From Thermoplasmata archaeon (GTDB lineage: Archaea > Thermoplasmatota > Thermoplasmata > Thermoplasmatales > Thermoplasmataceae), in the NCBI GenBank assembly GCA_021797225.1, contig JAKAAE010000082.1, positions 1 through 7,239 on the forward strand: a stretch of DNA of 7,239 bases, written 5' to 3'. Below, piece after piece: positions 1 through 6,123 of the stretch. Under the pieces are notes generated by a model. The model had not been told where the DNA came from, did no database searches, and worked only from the letters and a program-made list of their open reading frames with translations. Positions within the stretch are counted from its first letter, which is position 1; every line of letters begins with the position of its first letter. Position numbers and translations under genes: made by a program.

Positions 1-951
1 CTTTTCCCAATCTGTCACTGAGGCAATTCTTCCTGCAACGTAGGCAGCCTCAGAATGTCCCAGCGCCCCAACCTTCATTGGAAAATTGGCAGCGTCACCA
101 ACAACGTAAATATTGTCATAATCCCCGTACTGTAGTGTAAATTTATCCACATTAATGTAACCATTTTCGGTGCCCATACCGGAGTCTAGTATAACTTTCT
201 GTCCCTTATGTGGAGGTATCAGGATCAGTGTGTCATAATCAATAGAGTCGCCACTTTCCGATACTATTGTATGCTTTTCACCATCAACATTCTGTGTTTT
301 GAATTTCGGAACAAAATTTATTCCGAGGTCTGAAAATCCCTTTCTTTCAAGGTCTGAGACATTTTTAAAAGGAAGAACATCATCCATGGGAACTATGAGT
401 GTAATTTCACTTTTGTCTCTTATACCCTTCCTTCTCAAGAGAGCATCAAGCCCGAATACAAATTCTTCAGGTGCAACGGGACACTGGAAGGGAAGGCTTG
501 CAGGACCAACCACAATTTTTCCGCCTTTTATGGTTTTGAGTTTTTCTCTCAATCTTATAGCATTTTCCATATCGTAGAAATGATAAATATCACTGTTATA
601 TCCGGATACATTTTCTGGTACAAGTCTATCCCCTGTTGCAATAACAAGATAATCATATTCCACTATTGCGCCATTCTCCAGAACAACCTGTCTGTTATCA
701 GGATTAATCTTTTTGGCCATGGATTTAATTCTTTTAATTCCGTAATTTATAAGTGAATCTGTAGGCTTTACCGTGTCCCTGTAATCAATACCGAAAAATG
801 GTATGAGAACACCCTCTGGTTTAAAATATGTTTTTTCAGAATTGCCCACAAGTGTTATTTCAACATCATTTCCCGTGTGCATTCTCAACTTATTGGCAGT
901 TATTATTCCTGCATTGGCATCGCCCAGTATAAGAACGTTGATTTTATTCAT
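1..951 (-). CDS. Sulfide:quinone oxidoreductase-like FAD protein, 3' end cut off by window edge
   Basis: Reading leftward from the ATG at 951-949, the frame is open for 317 codons to the window edge, so the C-terminus is missing. The protein looks like a pyridine-nucleotide-disulfide oxidoreductase of the sulfide:quinone reductase / flavocytochrome c group, which passes electrons from sulfide to membrane quinone. Visible features are an N-terminal dinucleotide loop GDANAG (residues 10-15), YDYLVIATG (99-107), VVGPASLPFQCPVAPEEF (147-164) and the FAD-closing IYVVGDAANFP (281-291) followed by KVGALGHSEAAYVAG. Cys157 aligns with the second redox cysteine of SQRs. I see no cysteine near residues 120-130, where the first one normally lies, and the third would be beyond the edge. 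The first loop has Ala where the middle Gly of GxGxxG is usual. A TATA-like box about 24 bases upstream supports this start and a leaderless mRNA. The family call is good; the substrate is uncertain. Confidence 0.85.
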   Translation of the reverse strand, partial: MNKINVLILGDANAGIITANKLRMHTGNDVEITLVGNSEKTYFKPEGVLIPFFGIDYRDTVKPTDSLINYGIKRIKSMAKKINPDNRQVVLENGAIVEYDYLVIATGDRLVPENVSGYNSDIYHFYDMENAIRLREKLKTIKGGKIVVGPASLPFQCPVAPEEFVFGLDALLRRKGIRDKSEITLIVPMDDVLPFKNVSDLERKGFSDLGINFVPKFKTQNVDGEKHTIVSESGDSIDYDTLILIPPHKGQKVILDSGMGTENGYINVDKFTLQYGDYDNIYVVGDAANFPMKVGALGHSEAAYVAGRIASVTDWEK

Positions 952-971
952 ACATCATAAGTCCTAATGAT

Positions 972-987
972 TATTTAAATTATTTCC
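972..987 (-). promoter_or_regulatory. Archaeal promoter (BRE + TATA box) for the SQR-like gene
   Basis: On the minus strand the sequence reads GGAAAT (a BRE-like element, 987-982), then TTTAAATA (979-972). The box centre lies about 24 bases upstream of the ATG at 951, so transcription would begin at or very near the start codon, giving a leaderless message. No Shine-Dalgarno sequence precedes the ATG, which agrees. Confidence 0.6.
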
Positions 988-1064
988 AGATAAAAAGATT
1001 TATAAGTTAGTTTTATTAATATAATTTTCATTGGAGGCTGGTATTTATATTAGAAAATTTGTAA

Positions 1065-1074
1065 TATTATATAC
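1065..1074 (+). promoter_or_regulatory. TATA box for the cobA-cbiET-cbiL-cbiF operon
   Basis: TATTATATAC is centred about 25 bases upstream of the cobA ATG at 1095. That is the archaeal TATA-to-start distance, so the operon message is probably leaderless, and no Shine-Dalgarno lies directly before this ATG. A second TATA-like stretch at 1041-1050 and a GGAGG at 1033-1037 have no start codon at a useful distance. A 7-base inverted repeat (1023-1029 with 1053-1059) lies just upstream but is weak in such AT-rich DNA. Confidence 0.55.
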
Positions 1075-1094
1075 AAGATTAAAATATCCTTTTC

Positions 1095-2384
1095 ATGGGA
1101 AAGGCGTATATAGTTGGCTGTGGACCCGGAAACAGGGACATGCTCACTGTAGCTGGTGCAAAGATAATAGCCAAGGCAGATACTTTAATTTATGATCACC
1201 TTATCAATCCTGAGATTCTTGATATGGCAAAACCAGGATCCAATAAAATTTACGTGGGTAAAAAACCGTATACTAAGAGAATATCACAGGAGGAAATTAA
1301 TAGAATATTAGTCAGCGAATCCATGAAAAGAAATACTGTGGTAAGGCTTAAGGGGGGAGACCCGTTTTTATTCGGCCGTGGGGGAGAGGAGATCGAGGAA
1401 CTGATAAGGAACAATATAGAATACGAGATTATCCCCGGTGTTTCAGCCCTGATTTCCGTACCTGAATTTGCAGGAATACCACTAACACATAGAAATGTGA
1501 ACCATGGAGTGATAGTTACCACAGGAAACAGCATTGAGAATCTGAGCATTCCACAGTGCCAAAAGTCTACGTGCAGCATGTACACCCTGGTGATTTTCAT
1601 GGGGGCTTATAATTTGAAAGGCTTAATAGAAAAACTGCTGTTATCGGGCTATAGCAATGATACACCTGTAGCAGTCATTGAAAATGGAACTTACAACCAT
1701 CAGAAAACATTCACAGGCACACTGGCGAATATAGATTATACATACAACGGTTCTCCTTCAATTATTGTTGTTGGAAATGTTGTTAATTATCATAGTAATT
1801 TTCAGTTTATTGAAAATCGAAAATATTCAGGTAAAATTGTAACGGTATTTTATGATTTTTACCAGCCATCTACGGAATACCTTGAAAATAAAGGATTTAC
1901 TGTATATAAAATAAGGGAGTCACAAATATTCCCCGAAAAAATAGATGCAGAGTATTTATCGGGGAAAAATATAGCATTTGAGGGCAGATATGTGGAAATA
2001 GTTTTAGAATTATTCAAATCCTCCATGTTAGATTTGCGAAAGATAGGAGAAATTGCAACTGACAGAATGGGAAAAGAATTACTGAAATCGTATGGGATTT
2101 TCGACGTCAAAGATATTTCAAAAATAGATAGTTCGTATACGAAACTATCATATAACAGGGGTGATGATGTACCTATAGCAAGGCTTAGAAAGGTTAACTT
2201 CAATGATTATATTCAGGATTACATTGAAAAATCTGATCTGATAGTTCTAGCAGGCACATCGAATTCCATTCCGGAAGATATAAAAATTTCCAGGAAAATT
2301 CCGGTAATAAGAGTGGAATATCCATATGACAACATGGACAGTAGGATTATGTGGTTCTTCGGAGGGCACTATGAAGAGAATTAA
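1095..2384 (+). CDS. cobA: Uroporphyrinogen-III C-methyltransferase (SUMT) fused to a degenerate uroporphyrinogen-III synthase-like domain
   Basis: Residues 1-240 are a canonical SUMT, which uses two SAM molecules to methylate C2 and C7 of uroporphyrinogen III and yield precorrin-2, the entry to cobalamin and sirohaem. Visible motifs are the N-terminal loop GCGPGN (8-13), YDHLINPEIL (33-42), VVRLKGGDPFLFGRGGEE (82-99), PGVSA (114-118) and AGIPLTHR (126-133). Residues 246-429 resemble a HemD fold in layout: GKIVTVFYDF as the first strand, an AFEGRYVEIVLELF segment, and DLIVLAGTSNSIP near the end. Conservation there is weak, so the synthase assignment is tentative. CobA-HemD fusions are known in other organisms and join consecutive steps. 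The ATG is supported by the TATA box 25 bases upstream and by the SAM loop starting at residue 8. The 3' end overlaps cbiET by 14 bases. Confidence is high for SUMT and low for synthase activity. Confidence 0.93.
   Translation: MGKAYIVGCGPGNRDMLTVAGAKIIAKADTLIYDHLINPEILDMAKPGSNKIYVGKKPYTKRISQEEINRILVSESMKRNTVVRLKGGDPFLFGRGGEEIEELIRNNIEYEIIPGVSALISVPEFAGIPLTHRNVNHGVIVTTGNSIENLSIPQCQKSTCSMYTLVIFMGAYNLKGLIEKLLLSGYSNDTPVAVIENGTYNHQKTFTGTLANIDYTYNGSPSIIVVGNVVNYHSNFQFIENRKYSGKIVTVFYDFYQPSTEYLENKGFTVYKIRESQIFPEKIDAEYLSGKNIAFEGRYVEIVLELFKSSMLDLRKIGEIATDRMGKELLKSYGIFDVKDISKIDSSYTKLSYNRGDDVPIARLRKVNFNDYIQDYIEKSDLIVLAGTSNSIPEDIKISRKIPVIRVEYPYDNMDSRIMWFFGGHYEEN
2361..2366 (+). promoter_or_regulatory. Shine-Dalgarno site that fixes the cbiET start
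   Basis: GGAGGG lies inside the 3' end of cobA, five bases (counted from GGAGG) before the ATG at 2371. It supports this internal ATG over the upstream in-frame ATG at 2326, which would add 15 residues unlike any CbiE N-terminus. Confidence 0.75.
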
Positions 2385-3564
2385 CGTTGTGGGAATTTTC
2401 CCTGGAAGGATACCTGTACAGGAGGCTATTGAGTGCATAAACGGCAGCGATATAATCTTCTCCGGTGCGCGTAATATGCATCTTTTTAAACATTCTGGTA
2501 AGACTATGGTAAAAATTGGAGAATTCAAAAAATTCCAGGAGGACCTGATATCAGCGTATAATACCGGCAAAGTGATAACCGTAATATCCACTGGAGACCC
2601 TCTATTTTATGGCATTGGAAGGTATATTACTGACAACTATAAATCAGATGAGGTTAATATTATTCCAGAAGTCAGTTCGATTCAGGTTGCACTTTCCAAA
2701 ATAGCACTTGATTCCAGGGGGATCTACACTGTTAGTCTCCATGGAAGGCCTTTAAAGGGATTGGCCCAAAAAATACGCAATAAAAATAAAGTCTGTATAT
2801 TTACAGACAGCGTAAATACGCCCGGGGTCATAGCAAAATACATGGTCAGATTCGGGCTGATATCATACAGAGCGTATATATTCGAGGACCTGGGATATGA
2901 AAACGAGAAAATATCAAGTTCCTCCATAAATGAATTGGTGGATAGAGAATTTGAACCCCTGAATCTTATAATACTTACATCAGAAAACAATCATAAAATC
3001 TCAATACCGGATGATGACGTGTTTATCAGGCATAAGGGAAATATTACAAAACAGGAAATAAGGAATATCTCAATTTCCAATCTGGAACTAGAGGATGGGG
3101 AAACATTCTGGGATATAGGTTCAGGTTCAGGGTCTGTGGCAATAGCGGCATCATTCCAGAACTGGACTGGAGATATTTATGCAGTAGAGAAAAGCACGGA
3201 ACTCTGCGAAAATATACAGACAAATATGGAGATGTGTGCAACCGATATAAATATTATAAATGGAATGGCTCCGGGTGCGCTTCATGATCTTCCTGATCCG
3301 GATTGCGTTTTTATAGGGGGTTCGTCAGGCAAAATTATGGACATAATGGATTATTCATACACTAGAATGAGAACAAATGGAAGGCTGGTTATGAATATAA
3401 CAACCATTGAAAATTTGGAGAAGGCAATTGATTATATTGAATCCAGAAATTTGAAAGCGGAAATAAGGCAGATAAACATATCCAAACTTATGCCTCTGTC
3501 AAAATACAAAAGATTTATCCCCATGGATCAGATTTATATCATAAAGGTGGTCAAGAACGAGTAA
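2371..3564 (+). CDS. cbiET: CbiE-CbiT fusion: cobalt-precorrin-7 C5-methyltransferase and cobalt-precorrin-6B C15-methyltransferase (decarboxylating)
   Basis: A 397-residue bifunctional corrin methyltransferase, organised like aerobic CobL. The N-terminal CbiE domain (about 1-205) shows VISTGDPLFYGIGRY (71-85) and VSLHGRP (121-127), both typical of CbiE. The C-terminal CbiT domain (about 211-397) is a class I Rossmann methyltransferase with motif I FWDIGSGSGSVAI (from 246), an acidic loop AVEKS, LPDPDCVFIGGSSG (307-320) and a PMDQIYII tail. CbiT methylates C15 and removes the C12 acetate carboxyl; CbiE methylates C5. Two CbiE motifs are altered: the first loop reads GIFPG (8-12) instead of GxGPG and is followed by a shortened stretch, and the usual PGVSS is PEVSS (99-103). 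The start at 2371 is chosen for the Shine-Dalgarno and because homologues begin with the VVGI strand. It overlaps cobA by 14 bases and probably cbiL by 8. Confidence 0.92.
   Translation: MKRINVVGIFPGRIPVQEAIECINGSDIIFSGARNMHLFKHSGKTMVKIGEFKKFQEDLISAYNTGKVITVISTGDPLFYGIGRYITDNYKSDEVNIIPEVSSIQVALSKIALDSRGIYTVSLHGRPLKGLAQKIRNKNKVCIFTDSVNTPGVIAKYMVRFGLISYRAYIFEDLGYENEKISSSSINELVDREFEPLNLIILTSENNHKISIPDDDVFIRHKGNITKQEIRNISISNLELEDGETFWDIGSGSGSVAIAASFQNWTGDIYAVEKSTELCENIQTNMEMCATDINIINGMAPGALHDLPDPDCVFIGGSSGKIMDIMDYSYTRMRTNGRLVMNITTIENLEKAIDYIESRNLKAEIRQINISKLMPLSKYKRFIPMDQIYIIKVVKNE
3545..3552 (+). promoter_or_regulatory. Shine-Dalgarno-like site before the proposed ACG start of cbiL
   Basis: AGGTGGTC matches AGGTGATC, the 3' part of the sequence complementary to the archaeal 16S rRNA tail, at seven of eight bases. 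It ends four bases before the ACG at 3557. It lies in the last codons of cbiET, so the same ribosomes could terminate at 3562-3564 and reinitiate. Confidence 0.45.
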
Positions 3565-4216
3565 TTTTACCGTTGTCGGTCTCGGCCCCGGAGACCCTGA
3601 GCTTGTGACGGTGAAGGGATACAGGGCTCTGAATGATGCTGATATAGTATTTTATCCCAAAACATCATTGAATTCGGCAGAAAATATACTGTTAGCACTG
3701 GGAATTAACAGAAACAAAATGAGACCAATGGAATTTCCCATATGGGATGCAAAATTGACAGAGCTCTGTGCAGGATACGGAAAAATGATCATGGAAGCAT
3801 CTCGTACGAATATTAAATCAGTATATGCCGTGGAGGGTGAGCCCATGTTATACAGCACTTTTCTTGACATAATGCCATTTCTGAATATGGAATACTCAGT
3901 AATTCCGGGAATCAGTTCCATGAACGGGATTTCCGCTGCAATGAGAATTATTCTGGCAACAAAGAATGAACCATTACAGATAATTCCGGCCATAAAGGAT
4001 TACACGTACATGGAGGAAAGAATAATGTCCATGCCTAATACAGTTATATTCAAGGCTATAAAAGCGAAGGATATAATTAATGATATTATAAAGAAACATG
4101 GTATAAAGCACTATTTCATCATGAGTGATGTGTCTACCGATAGGGAAAGAATTTATAATAATATTGATGATATAAGGGATTACATGACTATAGTGGTGAT
4201 AAAACGATACATATAA
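3557..4216 (+). CDS. cbiL: Cobalt-precorrin-2 C20-methyltransferase, apparent ACG start codon
   Basis: Methylates C20 of (cobalt-)precorrin-2 to give (cobalt-)precorrin-3, the step after CobA. From the proposed start, 219 residues show VVGLGPGDPELVTVKG (6-21), the SAM loop of tetrapyrrole methylases, then VEGEPMLYST (92-101), IPGISSMNGISAA (116-128) and a CbiL-typical NEPLQIIPA (137-145). The usual GDP of the second motif is GEP here. The length fits the family. The frame opens after the stop at 3542-3544 and contains no ATG, GTG or TTG before the GTG at 3605. Starting at that GTG would delete residues 1-16 and the SAM loop. ACG at 3557 (giving an M-S-N-F-T-V-V-G N-terminus if initiated with Met) is the best near-cognate start: it lies two residues further upstream than a minimal N-terminus requires, follows a Shine-Dalgarno-like site, and overlaps cbiET by 8 bases. 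Identity is secure; the start is inferred. Confidence 0.88.
   Translation, partial: TSNFTVVGLGPGDPELVTVKGYRALNDADIVFYPKTSLNSAENILLALGINRNKMRPMEFPIWDAKLTELCAGYGKMIMEASRTNIKSVYAVEGEPMLYSTFLDIMPFLNMEYSVIPGISSMNGISAAMRIILATKNEPLQIIPAIKDYTYMEERIMSMPNTVIFKAIKAKDIINDIIKKHGIKHYFIMSDVSTDRERIYNNIDDIRDYMTIVVIKRYI
4195..4200 (+). promoter_or_regulatory. Shine-Dalgarno-like site before the proposed ACG start of cbiF
   Basis: GGTGAT matches the 3' part of the AGGAGGTGATC consensus exactly and ends three bases before ACG at 4204. Including the two preceding bases, the local GTGGT is also present at the cbiL junction (3547-3551), at nearly the same distance from its ACG. Confidence 0.45.
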
Positions 4217-4965
4217 TAGGAGCTGGCCCCGGTGACCCTGAACTTCTTACTGTAAAGGCAAAAAGAACTATAGATTCGGCAGATGTTATAATTTATGCCG
4301 ATTCGCTGGTAAACCCTGAAGTTTTTTCGGATAGCAGGGCAAACACTATAATAAAAACATCAACCATGAACATCGATGAAATTAATGAAGCAGTTAAGAA
4401 GTATTATGACCAGGAAAAGGAAATTGTAAGGCTTCACAGCGGCGACCCATCCATATACGGTGCAATAAATGATGAAATGCAATTTTTCAGGGAAAATGGC
4501 ATGAAATTTGAAATAATTCCCGGAATCAGTTCTGTGTTTGCTGCTGCCGCAAGCCTGGGTATGGAGTTGACAGCGCCGGGTACAACGCAGTCTGTTATAC
4601 TCACACGGGTGCCGAGAAGAACAGAACATTTCGAAAAAGAGGATTTGGAATTGCTGGCCGCGCATAAAACATCACTGGCAATATTTCTCAGCGCTTCCAA
4701 TGCCAAAAAAGTGAGTACCAAATTGATCGGTGCCGGATATTCTCCTGAAGACCGTGCAGTTATAGCGTACAGGGTGTCATGGCCAGATGAAAAAATGATA
4801 ATGTCAACTGTTGGAAATCTGGAACATGCCATGTTTGAAAATAAGATAAACAGACAGGCGTTGATACTGGTGGGCGGCAACATTTCATATTATTCTGATA
4901 AAAAATCTTACCTTTATAATCCTGATTTTACACATCTTTTCAGAAAATCATCCGAAAAGAGTTGA
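4204..4965 (+). CDS. cbiF: Cobalt-precorrin-4 C11-methyltransferase, apparent ACG start codon
   Basis: Methylates C11 of (cobalt-)precorrin-4 in the corrin pathway. From the proposed start, 253 residues show IIGAGPGDPELLTVKA (4-19), YADSLVNPE (31-39), VRLHSGDPSIYGAI (75-88), PGISSVFAAAA (106-116), ELTAPGTTQSVILTR (121-135), RRT (138-140) and SWPDE (192-196), all characteristic of CbiF/CobM, and the length is usual for the family. Between the in-frame stop at 4168-4170 and the ATG at 4366 there is no ATG, GTG or TTG. Starting at 4366 would remove 54 residues, including the SAM loop and YADSLV. ACG at 4204, two codons before the IIG strand and three bases after GGTGAT, is the most plausible start and overlaps cbiL by 13 bases. 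ATA codons at 4207, 4213 and 4216 are weaker alternatives. The 3' end overlaps the convergent neighbour by 18 bases. It is the last gene of the operon. Confidence 0.9.
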   Translation, partial: TIHIIGAGPGDPELLTVKAKRTIDSADVIIYADSLVNPEVFSDSRANTIIKTSTMNIDEINEAVKKYYDQEKEIVRLHSGDPSIYGAINDEMQFFRENGMKFEIIPGISSVFAAAASLGMELTAPGTTQSVILTRVPRRTEHFEKEDLELLAAHKTSLAIFLSASNAKKVSTKLIGAGYSPEDRAVIAYRVSWPDEKMIMSTVGNLEHAMFENKINRQALILVGGNISYYSDKKSYLYNPDFTHLFRKSSEKS

Positions 4966-6012
4966 TATAATATAATCCTGATCCCTTCCAATCGTATGTA
5001 TTCTCTGGGTAATAAATTCTTTCGAAAGTTCATCTGGGTTTTCACTTATTTCTGGCAGGGCCTGCACCAGGGATTTTATAGAATCTGATTCTATTATTCT
5101 ATAAAATATTTTTTCAAAGTCCATGGTATTTAACAGTTCAGCATTGTCCATTTTAAGTGATACAAGCTTCTTTTTTTTCTTTTCAAGTTCCATAATTTCA
5201 TTAAAAAGTTTTTCTAGGGCATCTATGAGTATTTTTAAATCAAGATGCTTCACTAATTCCGGGCTTTCTGTTATTTTAACTGTAATTTCAGGATTTTCGA
5301 ACTGTATATCCATAACTGAAGCACCTTTCTCGAATACAAAATAAAAGGATTTCTGTTCTCTGGACCTGATAAATCTGCACTCAAATTTATTGCCCTTAAT
5401 GTAACCGGATACCATATGGTATCCGTCAAGACTCTCATATGTCACATCATCTCCAATAACTGATACAGGAATTCTTATCCCGTTATAGAGTGATGCGAAA
5501 AATGGATTGGCCATAAACTGGCTTTCCATCTGATTTAAGAGGAAAACATATGAGAGACCGTAACTGGAATTTATAGATTCACGGATTTCAGAATTGTTTT
5601 CATCTATAGTAATTTTTATTTCTGAATTTAAAATTGTAAATGGGTTGAGAGAAAGGAATGCCTCCATTATTCGTGTACCGTTTTCCACATCCTTTTCCAT
5701 CCCTAATTTCAGATCTGCAATCTCCGAGAGTGCCTGATGTGAATTCCTTGTAAAGAATTGATCTGTATATGTGTTAATGGATTCCATTATATGATCTTCA
5801 TAGATCCTAAAATCTTCATAGTTTGTAACAAAGTGATCCATTTCTTCCTTGATTTTGCCTTTCATCAGTTCTATGGATTTTTTATCATTTTCAAGCATTT
5901 GTGTGATTTCCTCGATATGTGTGGATTTGGTATCTCTTTCTACTTCATATGAAAACGAGTCCACCAGATACGAAAAAATATTTTTCAGCTCGTTCAGGTC
6001 GTTCTCGTTCAT
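4948..6012 (-). CDS. Uncharacterised soluble protein with two predicted coiled-coil segments
   Basis: I do not recognise this 354-residue protein. No signal peptide or membrane segment is visible, and there is a single cysteine (in KFECRF). An acidic, helix-rich N-terminal part contains a likely coiled coil around residues 31-61 (heptad-like EEITQMLENDKKSIELMKG). A middle region of about 180-265 alternates hydrophobic and polar residues as in beta sheet (IRIPVSVIGDDV, FYFVFEKGASVMDIQF). A second charged helix with LEKKKKKL (276-283) follows, then a helical tail. The ATG at 6012 lies about 23 bases after a TATA-like box, which supports a leaderless start. It is convergent with cbiF, overlapping by 18 bases, and divergent from the NDH-2-like gene. 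Nothing in the residues links it to corrin synthesis. The long frame, sensible amino-acid composition and promoter make it a real gene; its function is unknown. Confidence 0.85.
   Translation of the reverse strand: MNENDLNELKNIFSYLVDSFSYEVERDTKSTHIEEITQMLENDKKSIELMKGKIKEEMDHFVTNYEDFRIYEDHIMESINTYTDQFFTRNSHQALSEIADLKLGMEKDVENGTRIMEAFLSLNPFTILNSEIKITIDENNSEIRESINSSYGLSYVFLLNQMESQFMANPFFASLYNGIRIPVSVIGDDVTYESLDGYHMVSGYIKGNKFECRFIRSREQKSFYFVFEKGASVMDIQFENPEITVKITESPELVKHLDLKILIDALEKLFNEIMELEKKKKKLVSLKMDNAELLNTMDFEKIFYRIIESDSIKSLVQALPEISENPDELSKEFITQRIHTIGRDQDYIISTLFG
5171..5183 (+). terminator. Possible oligo-T termination site for the corrin operon
   Basis: Eight Ts, a C and four Ts on the plus strand, about 205 bases beyond the cbiF stop and inside the convergent gene, where they encode its lysine run in the opposite direction. 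Archaeal RNA polymerase terminates at oligo-T tracts without needing a hairpin, and I see no longer T-run closer to cbiF; a six-T run lies at 5109-5114. This is a candidate only. Confidence 0.25.
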
Positions 6013-6030
6013 TATTACCTATCATTTCAT

Positions 6031-6039
6031 TATATTTAA
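6031..6039 (-). promoter_or_regulatory. TATA box for the coiled-coil protein gene
   Basis: The minus strand reads TTAAATATA, centred about 23 bases before the ATG at 6012, which predicts a leaderless transcript. No Shine-Dalgarno lies before the ATG. Confidence 0.5.
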
Positions 6040-6081
6040 TAATTCATTGATTACTTCAAGTATAATTCTTAAAGTTCTTCT

Positions 6082-6097
6082 GGGAAAATTAATAAAA
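6082..6097 (+). promoter_or_regulatory. BRE + TATA-like promoter for the NDH-2-like gene
   Basis: GGGAAAA (6082-6088, BRE-like) is followed by TTAATAAAA (6089-6097), centred about 31 bases before the ATG at 6124. This would place the transcript start within a few bases of the start codon. It is a weaker match than the other three promoters in the window. Confidence 0.4.
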
Positions 6098-6123
6098 GGA
6101 CAAAATATTACCCATGGAACTAA

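Noticed and set aside
299..577. 92-codon plus-strand open frame
   Set aside because: It is a shadow of the minus-strand SQR-like gene, whose motifs are clear in the other frame.
952..1094. Cobalamin riboswitch or repressor operator upstream of cobA
   Set aside because: The 143 bases are very AT-rich with no B12-box-like sequence. The only dyad (1023-1029 with 1053-1059) is seven bases and expected by chance.
2326..2370. In-frame ATG 2326 as the start of cbiET
   Set aside because: It adds 15 residues overlapping cobA that do not look like a CbiE N-terminus. ATG 2371 has a good Shine-Dalgarno and the expected first strand.
3605..4216. GTG 3605 as the start of cbiL
   Set aside because: It would remove the conserved VVGLGPGDPEL cofactor loop, which is intact in frame just upstream.
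3553..4218. Programmed frameshifting joining CbiET-CbiL-CbiF into a polyprotein
   Set aside because: The two junctions would need shifts in opposite directions (+1 and -1), no slippery heptamer is visible at either stop, and CbiT and CbiL end with natural-looking C-termini. ACG reinitiation explains both more simply, although frameshifting is not strictly excluded.
4366..4965. ATG 4366 as the start of cbiF
   Set aside because: It would delete 54 residues that match CbiF closely, including the SAM loop and YADSLVNPE.
6114..6123. ATG 6114 upstream of the NDH-2-like gene
   Set aside because: It is out of frame with the flavoprotein. The in-frame ATG 6124 places the GGGIAG loop correctly.
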